36,479 nt of DNA from an uncultured Actinomycetes bacterium (GTDB lineage: Bacteria; Actinomycetota; Acidimicrobiia; Acidimicrobiales; RAAP-2). Below, piece after piece: positions 7,352 through 14,823 of this stretch. A program made the position numbers and the translations under genes. How positions within the stretch are numbered: the first letter of the stretch is position 1; each line of letters opens with the position of its first letter. The stretch spans positions 1-36,479 of the forward strand of contig CAIORQ010000030.1 in the NCBI GenBank assembly GCA_903860745.1. The letters are read 5' to 3'. The notes below the pieces were generated by a model, which ran no database searches, had not been told where the DNA came from, and saw only the letters and a program-made list of their open reading frames with translations.

Positions 7352-8601
7352 TCGCGGTGGGCCTCGACCACGAGCACGCCGGCCTCGAGCTCCTCGAGAG
7401 AGCGACCGTGCTCGAGCACGAGTGGGTCAAGGTGCTGCGCACCCTGGTGAGCCACCGCAACATCCACGAGGCGGTCTTCGTCTCCACCTGTCTGCGCACC
7501 GAGGTGGTGGCGGTCATCGACCGCTTCCACGGCGCCATCGAGGAGATCACCGCGACCCTGGCCGAGGCCACCGGGCTCGATCCCGCGCAGTTCGAGGAGC
7601 ACCTGAGCGTGCACTTCGACCGCGGCGTGGCCAACCACCTCTTCGCGGTGGCCGCGGGTCTGCGTTCGGTGGTGCCCGGCGAGTTCGAGGTGCTGGGCCA
7701 GTTGCGCCGCGCCCTGGAGCTCGCGAGCGACGAACACGTCGCCGGCTCGACGCTGACCGACCTCTTCCAGCGCGCCCTGACCTCGGGGCGCCGGGTGCGC
7801 CACGAGACCTCGATCGCCCGTGGGACGACCTCCTTCGCCCACGCCGCCGTCGAGGCGACCCTCGAGGCCCTGGGCGAGGCCGCTGGCGCGACCGTCGTCG
7901 TGGTCGGTGCGGGGCAGTTGGCCTCGGGCGTGGTGCGCAGCCTCCTCGACGCCCCGGCGCGCGTCGCGCAGGTCGTGGTCTGCAACCGCACGACGTCGCG
8001 CGCCGAGGACCTGCGCGCGGCCATCGGCGACTCCCGCGTGCGCGTGGCGACCCTCGAGGAGCTCGGCGCGCAGTTGTCGCTCGCCTCGGCGGTGGTCGTG
8101 GCGGCCGAGGTCCCCGAACCCGTCGTCACCCTCGAGCTCCTGGCCGGTCGACGTCGCCCGCTGGTCGCGATGGACCTCGCGGTGCCCCACGGGGTCGCGC
8201 GCGAGGTCGAGTCCCTGGCGCTGGTCGAGCGCTTCGACATCGCCGCCCTGCGTCGTCGCGTCGACCAGGCGCTCGACGACCGCCGGGAGGCGGTCGCCGC
8301 CGCCGAGGCCATCGTGGCCGAGGACGTCGAGAGGTACCTGGAGGACCAGCGCGCGCGCGGAGCCGCGGTCATCGTCTCGGAGCTACGGGGCCACTTCGAC
8401 GCGCTGGTGGCCGCCGAGCTCCAGCGGCGCGCCGGTGAGGTCGACGCGCTGGACCCGGAGTCGGCGGAACTGCTGCGTTCGGTGGTCCGCTCGGTGGTGG
8501 CCAAGATCGCCCACCGTCCCACGACCGCCCTCAAGGAGTCGGCCGGGACCGATCAGGGCGCGCGCCTGTCCGAGGCGGTCCGCACGCTCTTCGACCTGTG
8601 A
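7342..8601 (+). CDS. hemA: Glutamyl-tRNA reductase
   Basis: Commits glutamyl-tRNA to tetrapyrrole synthesis by NADPH-dependent reduction to glutamate-1-semialdehyde (C5 pathway). The 419-residue product begins with the family-typical ALIAVGLDHEHAGLELLER and has the catalytic Cys50 in STCLRTEV. The central Rossmann domain begins at VVVVGAGQLASG, followed by VCNRTTSRAEDL, and a C-terminal dimerisation helix region ends the protein. The unstable aldehyde product is normally passed to HemL, encoded here at 14820. The gene overlaps hemC by four bases (GTGA), so the two are translationally coupled. Confidence 0.96.
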   Translation: MALIAVGLDHEHAGLELLERATVLEHEWVKVLRTLVSHRNIHEAVFVSTCLRTEVVAVIDRFHGAIEEITATLAEATGLDPAQFEEHLSVHFDRGVANHLFAVAAGLRSVVPGEFEVLGQLRRALELASDEHVAGSTLTDLFQRALTSGRRVRHETSIARGTTSFAHAAVEATLEALGEAAGATVVVVGAGQLASGVVRSLLDAPARVAQVVVCNRTTSRAEDLRAAIGDSRVRVATLEELGAQLSLASAVVVAAEVPEPVVTLELLAGRRRPLVAMDLAVPHGVAREVESLALVERFDIAALRRRVDQALDDRREAVAAAEAIVAEDVERYLEDQRARGAAVIVSELRGHFDALVAAELQRRAGEVDALDPESAELLRSVVRSVVAKIAHRPTTALKESAGTDQGARLSEAVRTLFDL

Positions 8602-9497
8602 GGACGCTGCGCCTCGCCACTCGTCGCTCGCCCCTGGCGCTGCTGCAGGCCCGCCACGTGCAGGACCGCCTGGCGGCGATCGGCGTCGAGGCCGTCCTGG
8701 TGGAGATGCACACCAGCGGCGACGTCCGCGCCGACGCCCCCCTGCGCCAGCTCGGCGGCCAGGGCGCCTTCGCCGTCGAGGTGCAGCGCGCCGTGTTGAG
8801 CGGCGAGGCCGACGTCGCGGTGCACTCGGCCAAGGACCTGCCCAGCACCACGCCCGAGGGACTGGCGCTCGTGTGCGTGCCCGAACGACGCGACGCCCGC
8901 GACGTCCTGGTTGGAAGGTCGCTGGCCGGTCTGGGGCCCGGGGCGACGGTGGCCACCGGTTCGCCGCGCCGGCGCGCCCTCCTGCTCGAGCGTCGTCCCG
9001 ATGTGAACGTCGTGGAGTTGCGCGGGAACATGGCCCGGCGCCTCGCCACGCCCGGGCGCGACGGGGTCGACGCCGTGGTCGCGGCCGCCGCGGCGCTGGA
9101 ACGCCTGGGGGAGACCCACCGGGTCGCTGAGCTGCTCGACCCGACCTGGTTCGTGCCCCAGGTCGGCCAGGGCGCCCTGGCGCTCGAGGTCCGCGACGGC
9201 GACCTCGAGGCGACCGACGCGCTGGCCAGCCTCAACGACGCGGCGGCCTTCGCGGCCCTGTCGGCCGAGCGCGCCTACCTGCGAGAGCTGGGCGCCGGCT
9301 GCGCGGTGCCCGCCGGCGCCTACGCGACCTGGTCCGCGGGGGCGTTGTCGCTCTCGGGACTGATGATCGCCTACGACGGCTCGCGCAGCGTGCGCGACGT
9401 CGCGAGCGGCCGCGAGCCCGAGGAACTGGGACGGGGGCTCGCCCGACGTCTGCGTGACGAGCTCGGTGGCGCGTCCTTGCCGGGTTGGCGGAGCTGA
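8598..9497 (+). CDS. hemC: Hydroxymethylbilane synthase (porphobilinogen deaminase)
   Basis: Joins four porphobilinogen units into hydroxymethylbilane. The 299-residue protein has the catalytic Asp80 in HSAKDLP, the Arg-rich substrate-binding patch GSPRRRALLL (121-130), LRGNMARRL (141-149), and Cys235 in ELGAGCAVP, to which the dipyrromethane cofactor is attached. It starts with GTG inside the hemA stop (GTGA) and is followed after one base by hemD. Length is normal (about 300). Confidence 0.96.
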   Translation: MRTLRLATRRSPLALLQARHVQDRLAAIGVEAVLVEMHTSGDVRADAPLRQLGGQGAFAVEVQRAVLSGEADVAVHSAKDLPSTTPEGLALVCVPERRDARDVLVGRSLAGLGPGATVATGSPRRRALLLERRPDVNVVELRGNMARRLATPGRDGVDAVVAAAAALERLGETHRVAELLDPTWFVPQVGQGALALEVRDGDLEATDALASLNDAAAFAALSAERAYLRELGAGCAVPAGAYATWSAGALSLSGLMIAYDGSRSVRDVASGREPEELGRGLARRLRDELGGASLPGWRS

Positions 9498-9498
9498 C

Positions 9499-10179
9499 GT
9501 GCTGGTCGCGCTGACCCGCGAGCTCGGCCACAACGAGGACCTGCGCCGTCTCGTCGGCGACCTCGCCGAGGTCGTGGAAGTGCCCCTCACCCGCACCCAC
9601 TACCGCGACCTCGCCGACGTCGGGAGTGAGCTCGCGGCCCTGGCGGGCGGCCCCTACGCCACCCTCGTGGTCACGAGCGCGCGCGCGGTGCGCTACGTGC
9701 CCCTCGCGCTCGAGGTCGCCACCGACCACGTCGACCTGCTCAGCGTGGGCCCGGCGACCACCCGGGCCCTCGCGGAGGCCGGACTGGGGGTGGCGGCGCA
9801 GTCCGCGGGGACCGCCCTCGACCTGGTGGACGTGGTCGCTGAGTACCCGGTGCTGATCCTGGCGGCGCTGGGCGGTCGTGAGGAGTTGGCCGAGGCCCTG
9901 GCGTCACGCGGCGTCGCCTGCGACGTCGTGGCCTGTTACGAGACCGTGGGGGTCGAGCTCGACGCCGCGCAGGGGGCGAGTCTGCGCGGCGCCGACGTGG
10001 TCTTCATCGGCGCACCCTCGGCGTGGCGGGTGGCGCGGCCCTACGTGCGCCCCGATGCCTGGGTCCTCGTGCCGGGACCGACGACCCGCGACGAGGTGGC
10101 CGCCGAGCACGGTCGGGTCACCCTGGGCTGGGGCGACGACTTCCCCGCCGCCTGGGACGAGGTGAGTTCGGGCCGGTGA
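9499..10179 (+). CDS. hemD: Uroporphyrinogen-III synthase
   Basis: Closes and inverts ring D of hydroxymethylbilane to make uroporphyrinogen III. The 226-residue product is weakly conserved as usual for HemD but shows the two-domain pattern: ALTRELGHNEDLRRLV at the start, LVVTSARAVRYV in domain 1, SVGPATTRALAEAGL in the linker region, VVACYETVGVEL, and a VFIGAPSAWRVARPYV segment near the end. GTG 9499 is chosen because it lies one base behind the hemC stop and begins at the family-typical first strand; an in-frame start at 9454 would lie wholly within hemC and add residues unlike the family. Confidence 0.9.
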   Translation: MLVALTRELGHNEDLRRLVGDLAEVVEVPLTRTHYRDLADVGSELAALAGGPYATLVVTSARAVRYVPLALEVATDHVDLLSVGPATTRALAEAGLGVAAQSAGTALDLVDVVAEYPVLILAALGGREELAEALASRGVACDVVACYETVGVELDAAQGASLRGADVVFIGAPSAWRVARPYVRPDAWVLVPGPTTRDEVAAEHGRVTLGWGDDFPAAWDEVSSGR

Positions 10180-10230
10180 CGTCGCGAGCCCCTCGCGCCG
10201 ACGTCGTCCCCGCAGGCTCCCACAGGGTCA

Positions 10231-10259
10231 TTGATTTGCGCTCGGCGACGGTTTACCAT
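10231..10259 (+). promoter_or_regulatory. Promoter upstream of the small membrane protein pair
   Basis: TTGATT (10231-10236), 17 bases, TACCAT (10254-10259): the best -35/-10 pair in the window. Transcription would start near 10266, leaving a leader of about 22 bases that carries a G-rich ribosome site (AAGGGGGAG, 10274-10282). Confidence 0.5.
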
Positions 10260-10287
10260 TCGCGTGACCGCAGAAGGGGGAGTGTCG

Positions 10288-10893
10288 ATGGCCAACGTGA
10301 TCGGTGCTGACCCGGGGCACCCCGGCGCAACGCTCGAACGACCGAAGATCGCGATCGTGCCGCTCAAGGGACTGCCCTTCGCGGCCCTGGGGCTGGTCGT
10401 CGTGATTGTCGCGATCGGGACCAACTGGGAATGGCTGTTGATGTTCGCCCACGTGGCGGCGGGTGGTCTGTGGACCGCCATCGACCTCTTCGTGGGACTG
10501 GTCGTCGGTCCCATCATGGGGCGTCTGTCGGTGCCGGCGCGCGCGGAGTTCGCCTCGAGGTTCATGCCGGCGATGGTGGTGATCATGCCGACCCTGGTGA
10601 CGATGAACCTGGCGTCGGGTTTCCAGATCGCGCGATTCCTGGGGAACCTGGACCCGTCGAGCCCCAATCACGCGTGGCTCATCGTCTCGATGTGCGTCGT
10701 CGGGGTGATGGCGATCATCGCCCTGGGCATCCTGGAGCCGGCGAACATCGCGGTGCTCTTCGAGATGAACAAGCCGGTGCCCAACGGCGAGAGGATCGGA
10801 CGTCTGATGAAGCGTTTCATCTACACCGCGGGCATCACCGGGGTGATGCAGATCGCCACGCTGGTGATCATGACCCGGGTGGCCACCCAGTGA
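10288..10893 (+). CDS. Five-helix membrane protein of unknown function in the heme cluster
   Basis: Integral membrane protein of 201 residues with about five predicted helices (roughly residues 29-44, 48-76, 92-116, 129-152, 176-197). The second helix carries FAHVAAGGLW (54-63), with a buried His55 and Trp62. This resembles the His-containing helices of CopD/DUF2269-like and HemJ-like membrane proteins, but the likeness is too weak to assign a reaction. It is placed between hemD and hemB and overlaps the next membrane gene by four bases (GTGA). Start: ATG 10288 follows AAGGGGGAG with good spacing; GTG 10282 and GTG 10264 are in-frame alternatives. A heme-related role is inferred from location only. 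Confidence 0.8.
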   Translation: MANVIGADPGHPGATLERPKIAIVPLKGLPFAALGLVVVIVAIGTNWEWLLMFAHVAAGGLWTAIDLFVGLVVGPIMGRLSVPARAEFASRFMPAMVVIMPTLVTMNLASGFQIARFLGNLDPSSPNHAWLIVSMCVVGVMAIIALGILEPANIAVLFEMNKPVPNGERIGRLMKRFIYTAGITGVMQIATLVIMTRVATQ

Positions 10894-11306
10894 GCCAGAC
10901 CCCCACCCCCGCGGGCGTCGAGCGGCGCTTGCCGCCCGTCGCCTGGCTGACGACCCTGGCCCTGTCGACGGTCATCGTGGGCGGCATCGTGATGTCGGCC
11001 TACGCCCCACGACGCGCGCCGCTCGCCCCGGTGGGCGCGCTGCTCGCCCTGGCCGTCGTGCTGCTCATCGGGGTGGTGGTCATCTTCACGCGCCTGCGCG
11101 ACTTCGCCTGGTCGACCTTCGGCCGCGTGTTCAAGTGGGCGCTGTTGGCCTACGTCATCGAGGCGGCGGTCATCGAGTTCGCCTTCGTGCACGACCACAC
11201 CTCGGGAGCGACGCTGGCGGTCCTGAGCGGGATGCTGGTCGTCTTCGCCGTCAGCGTGCCCACGACCATCGCCTTCACCGTCGCGCGCTACGCCGATCCG
11301 TCCTGA
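10890..11306 (+). CDS. Small four-helix membrane protein
   Basis: A 138-residue protein not recognised as any named family. Four hydrophobic segments are visible (about residues 17-38, 46-67, 80-100 and 107-132), with an Arg-rich loop APRRAP between the first two and an EAAVIEFAFVHDHTSG stretch at the end of the third, which puts acidic residues and two His near a membrane face. The GTG start lies within the stop of the preceding membrane gene, so both are probably made together and may form a complex. No enzyme motif is seen. Confidence 0.75.
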   Translation: MSQTPTPAGVERRLPPVAWLTTLALSTVIVGGIVMSAYAPRRAPLAPVGALLALAVVLLIGVVVIFTRLRDFAWSTFGRVFKWALLAYVIEAAVIEFAFVHDHTSGATLAVLSGMLVVFAVSVPTTIAFTVARYADPS

Positions 11307-11350
11307 AGATTTCTCACCCGCCGTCGGTGCCTCGAGGGCCCGGAGGTGAG

Positions 11351-11422
11351 TAGTTTCGTCCAGTGGGCCGAGGGTGGGGAGAGTCATGGCAACGACGGAA
11401 GGGTCCAACGGCGCGGCGCTGA
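11351..11422 (+). promoter_or_regulatory. Aldehyde dehydrogenase promoter with leader mini-ORF
   Basis: TAGTTT (11351-11356), exactly six bases, then GTG at 11363. That GTG opens a 19-codon frame ending at TGA 11420-11422, out of frame with the dehydrogenase and overlapping its first 37 bases. The dehydrogenase itself has an ordinary G-rich ribosome site (GGGGAGAG, about 11376-11383) three bases before ATG 11386. The GTG may be a chance match or a leaderless leader ORF. Confidence 0.35.
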
Positions 11423-12906
11423 GTGACGCGGTGCTGAGCGCGCGCCCGCAGTGGGGCTCGTTCATCCACGGCGCCTTCCTCACCGACGAATCGGAGACCT
11501 TCGAGGTGCTCGAGGCGCACACCGCCCGTCCCCTGGCGCGAGTGGCCAGCGCGAACGCCGAGAGCGTCGCGGCGGCCGTGGAGGACTCGCGTCGCGCCTA
11601 CGAGGAGCTCTGGCGCGACCTGTCGGCGCGCGAACGAGGTGCCTACCTGCGACTGGTCGCCGCGAAGGTGCGCGAGCACGCCGAGGAGTTGGCCGAGCTC
11701 TGCGCGCGCGAGGTCGGCAAGCCCAAGCGCGACGCCGCGCGCGTGGACGTGGTCTCGTGCCACACCAACTTCGACTACTACGCGGGCATCGCCGACACGG
11801 TGCACGGCGAGCTCATCCACCAGGGCCCCGTCGAGGCCCGGGTGGTCTACGAGCCCTACGGCGTGGTCGCGGCCATCCTGCCCTTCAACTGGCCGGTGCA
11901 GCACCTGGCCAAGAAGTGCGCACCGGCGCTGGCCGCCGGCAACACGGTGGTGGTCAAGCCCGGCGAGCAGGCGCCGCTGGCGATCCTGCGCCTCGTCGAA
12001 CTGGCCAACGAGGTGCTGCCGCCCGGGGTGCTCAACGCGGTCAACGGCCTGGCGGCGGGGCCGGCGCTGCTGGCGCACCCGCGCGTGGAGCGGGTCACCT
12101 TCACCGGCTCGACCGCGACGGGACGACGCGTGATGCAGGCGGCCGCCGAGCACCTGACATACGTCACCTTGGAGCTGGGCGGCAAGAACGCGCTGCTGGT
12201 GCTCGACGACGCCGACGTCGACGCCGCGGTGGGGGTCGCCATCGAGGGGATGTTCTACAACAACGGCATGGCCTGCACCTCGACCTCGCGACTCCTGGTG
12301 CACGAGAGCCTCTACGACGAGTTCGCCCAGAAGTTCGTCGCGGCCGCGGCGCGGCTCAAGGTGGGTGGCCCCCTCGACGCCGACACCGACATCGGACCCC
12401 TGGTGGACCGCCGCCAGCAGCAGCGCGTCGAGGACTACGTCGCGACCACCCTGGCCGAGGGTGCGCCACTGCTCTTCGAGGGCGAGCTGCCCGACGACCC
12501 CGAGTGGGCGGACGGCTTCTGGGTGCGCCCGCGCGTCTTCGGCGAGATCACCGCGTCGAACACCATCGCGCGCGAGGAGGTCTTCGGTCCCGTGGCGGCC
12601 CTGATGAGGTTCACGAGCGACGACGAGGCGGTGAAGATGGCCAACGCCACCGACTACGGTCTGACTGCGGCGATCTGCACGCGCGACGAGACCCGCGCCG
12701 CACGTCTCGCCGCGCGCCTCGAGGTGGGCATGGTCTTCGTCAACCAGTACACGCGCCGCACCTTCATCGGCTCGCCCTTCGGCGGGGTCAAGGCCTCGGG
12801 ATACGGTCGCGAGTACTGCGCCGACACCCTGCGGGAGTTCGTGCGCGCCAAGAACGTCCGCTTCCCCTCCGGCCACGGCGTGGTCCCGACCTGGCCGCCG
12901 CGGTGA
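11386..12906 (+). CDS. NAD(P)-dependent aldehyde dehydrogenase
   Basis: Oxidises an aldehyde to the acid in the cytoplasm; the substrate is not known. The 506-residue protein has the full ALDH set: oxyanion Asn169 in PFNWP, VVVKPGEQAPL (188-198), FTGSTATG (239-246), general base Glu263 in LELGGKN, and catalytic Cys297 in GMACTSTSR. Near the end FGGVKASGYGRE is family-typical. Similarity looks closest to the succinate-semialdehyde/betaine-aldehyde type, but this is by eye. The start is ATG 11386; GTG 11374 in frame is possible. The gene overlaps the next one by four bases, so its function probably involves the binding protein encoded there. Confidence 0.93.
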   Translation: MATTEGSNGAALSDAVLSARPQWGSFIHGAFLTDESETFEVLEAHTARPLARVASANAESVAAAVEDSRRAYEELWRDLSARERGAYLRLVAAKVREHAEELAELCAREVGKPKRDAARVDVVSCHTNFDYYAGIADTVHGELIHQGPVEARVVYEPYGVVAAILPFNWPVQHLAKKCAPALAAGNTVVVKPGEQAPLAILRLVELANEVLPPGVLNAVNGLAAGPALLAHPRVERVTFTGSTATGRRVMQAAAEHLTYVTLELGGKNALLVLDDADVDAAVGVAIEGMFYNNGMACTSTSRLLVHESLYDEFAQKFVAAAARLKVGGPLDADTDIGPLVDRRQQQRVEDYVATTLAEGAPLLFEGELPDDPEWADGFWVRPRVFGEITASNTIAREEVFGPVAALMRFTSDDEAVKMANATDYGLTAAICTRDETRAARLAARLEVGMVFVNQYTRRTFIGSPFGGVKASGYGREYCADTLREFVRAKNVRFPSGHGVVPTWPPR

Positions 12907-13808
12907 CGACCACCAACCTCACCATCGGGACCTACACCCCGAGCTTCCTGATCGAGCTGGCGCGCCGCGAGGGGCGCCTGGCGGACGCGGGGATCAACCT
13001 CTTCGAGGCGCAGGTGTCGTCCTCGCCCCAGCAGTTCCGCTCGCTGCGCGACGGCGAGTACGACGTCATCTTCACCAATCCCGACAACGTGGTGGCGTAC
13101 CAGTTCGTCGACGACAACCCCCTGGGCGAGCGCATGGCCCTGCGCGTGCTCGCCGGGATCGACCGCGGGCTGGGCCTGGGCCTGTACCGCGGCGCGCACG
13201 TCGACCCCGGCGCCCTCGAGGTGCGCCTGGGGGTCGACGTGGCCACCTCGGGCTTCGCCTTCATCGCCTACGAGATCCTCGCGCGCGAGGGCTTCGACCT
13301 CTCGCGCGTCAGCGTCACGAGCCTCGGGGCGACCCCGCTGCGCGCCGACGCGCTCGTCGAGGGGCGCTGCGACTACACGGTGATCAACGCGGGCAACGAG
13401 CAGCGACCGCGGGCCCACGGCTGCACCCTGGTGGCCTCGGTGGAGAGCATCGGGCCCTACCTCGGCACGGTCCTGGCGACCCGGGCCGACCTCGACGCCG
13501 ACGTCGCGGCGGCGGTGGAGCGCCTGCGCGACGTCCTCGAGGGCGTCGTGACCGAGGTGCTGGCCGGAGGGCGCGACCACGACGTGGTCCAGGCGGTCAC
13601 CTCGCGCCTGGGCATCGACGAGGGCGGGGCGCGCTCGCACCTCGAGGTGATCAAGGACCCCGTGCGCGGGCTGGTCGCCGGCCTGGGCGTGGACCGCGCG
13701 TCGATCGCCACCGTGGTGGGCCTGCGCCGGCGGCACCTTCCCAGTGACGGCGTCGACCACGTGCTCGACGTCCTGGACAGCTTCATCGACGCCGCCGCCC
13801 TGCGCTGA
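12903..13808 (+). CDS. Periplasmic-binding-protein-fold (NMT1/THI5-like) protein without signal peptide
   Basis: A 301-residue protein of the type II substrate-binding fold. It begins directly with the first strand, TNLTIGTYTPSFLIELARREGRLADAGI, as mature ABC-importer binding proteins of the SsuA/ThiY/NMT1 kind do, and continues with LRDGEYDVIFTNPDNVVAY, RLGVDVATSGFAFIAYEIL and ALVEGRCDYTVINAGNEQ. There is no signal peptide or lipobox, so it is probably cytoplasmic. No ABC permease or ATPase gene is nearby. GTG 12903 overlaps the stop of the aldehyde dehydrogenase. It may bind or process a small molecule linked to that enzyme; THI5-like enzymes are a known example of this fold acting as an enzyme, but this is only a comparison. 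Confidence 0.75.
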   Translation: MTTTNLTIGTYTPSFLIELARREGRLADAGINLFEAQVSSSPQQFRSLRDGEYDVIFTNPDNVVAYQFVDDNPLGERMALRVLAGIDRGLGLGLYRGAHVDPGALEVRLGVDVATSGFAFIAYEILAREGFDLSRVSVTSLGATPLRADALVEGRCDYTVINAGNEQRPRAHGCTLVASVESIGPYLGTVLATRADLDADVAAAVERLRDVLEGVVTEVLAGGRDHDVVQAVTSRLGIDEGGARSHLEVIKDPVRGLVAGLGVDRASIATVVGLRRRHLPSDGVDHVLDVLDSFIDAAALR

Positions 13809-13830
13809 GTCGGGCGCGGCGCTCTCGTCG

Positions 13831-13836
13831 TAGGCT
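13831..13836 (+). promoter_or_regulatory. Leaderless promoter of hemB
   Basis: TAGGCT, six bases (GGGGAC), then GTG at 13843. The hexamer is identical to that before the MshA-like gene, with the same spacing. Confidence 0.5.
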
Positions 13837-13842
13837 GGGGAC

Positions 13843-14823
13843 GTGTTCCCCATCGAACGACCCCGCCGCCTGCGACGCACCGCCGCCCTACGACGCCTGG
13901 TCGCCGAGACCACCCTCGCGCCCTCGGACATGGTCGCGCCCCTCTTCGTGGCCGAGGGTCGCGACGAGCCCCGACCCATCACCTCGCTGCCCGGGCAGTT
14001 CCAGCACACCCTCGAGAGCCTGAGCGCCGAGGCGCGCGCGCTCGTGGCCTGCGGGGTCGGCGGGGTCATCCTCTTCGGGGTCCCCGCGACCAAGGACGAA
14101 CTCGGCTCGGGCGCCTACGACGCCGACGGCGTCGTGCAGGTGGCGCTGGCGCGCCTGCGCGAGGAGTTCGGTGACGAACTCGTGGTGATGGCCGACCTCT
14201 GCCTGGACGAGTACACCAGCCACGGCCACTGCGGTGTGCTGCGCGCCGACGGCACCGTCGACAACGACGCCACCTTGGACCTCTACGCGCGCGCCGCGGT
14301 GGCCCAGGCGCGCGCCGGCGCCGCGGTGGTGGCCCCCTCGGGGATGATGGACGGACAGGTCGGGGCGATCCGCGAGGCCCTCGAGGCCGAGGGTCTCGTC
14401 GACACCGTGATCATGGCCTACGCCGCCAAGTACGCCTCGGGCCTCTACGGACCCTTCCGCGAGGCGGTGGGGGTGCAGATCGCCGACGGCGGCGACCGGC
14501 GCAGCTACCAGCAGGACTACCGCAACCGTCGCGAGTCCTGGCGCGAGGCGCGCCTCGACGTCGACGAGGGCGCCGACATCGTGATGGTCAAGCCCGCCAT
14601 GACCTACCTCGACGTGTTGAGCGACCTGCGTCGCGAGGTGGACGTGCCGCTGTGCGCCTACCACGTGAGCGGGGAGTACGCGATGGTCAAGGCCGCCGCC
14701 GCGCAGGGCTGGATCGACGGCCCGGCGGTGGCGCTCGAGCAGCTCACCGCGGTGCGCCGCGCCGGCGCCGACTTCGTGCTGACCTACTTCGCGCGCGAGG
14801 TCGCCGAGGTCCTCAACCCGTGA
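13843..14823 (+). CDS. hemB: Porphobilinogen synthase (delta-aminolevulinate dehydratase)
   Basis: Condenses two 5-aminolevulinate molecules to porphobilinogen. The 326-residue product has both Schiff-base lysines, Lys196 in AAKYASGLYGPF and Lys250 in MVKPAMTYLD. The metal-binding loop reads ADLCLDEYTSHGHCG (117-131): Cys120, Asp122 and Cys130 where the zinc type has three Cys. The replacement of the middle Cys by Asp is common in actinobacteria and indicates a mixed or magnesium-using site. It overlaps hemL by four bases (GTGA). The GTG start fits the leaderless promoter directly upstream. Confidence 0.95.
   Translation: MFPIERPRRLRRTAALRRLVAETTLAPSDMVAPLFVAEGRDEPRPITSLPGQFQHTLESLSAEARALVACGVGGVILFGVPATKDELGSGAYDADGVVQVALARLREEFGDELVVMADLCLDEYTSHGHCGVLRADGTVDNDATLDLYARAAVAQARAGAAVVAPSGMMDGQVGAIREALEAEGLVDTVIMAYAAKYASGLYGPFREAVGVQIADGGDRRSYQQDYRNRRESWREARLDVDEGADIVMVKPAMTYLDVLSDLRREVDVPLCAYHVSGEYAMVKAAAAQGWIDGPAVALEQLTAVRRAGADFVLTYFAREVAEVLNP

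Noticed and set aside
9454-9498. Upstream in-frame start for hemD inside hemC
   Set aside because: It would add 15 residues encoded entirely within hemC; GTG 9499 directly behind the hemC stop fits the family start.
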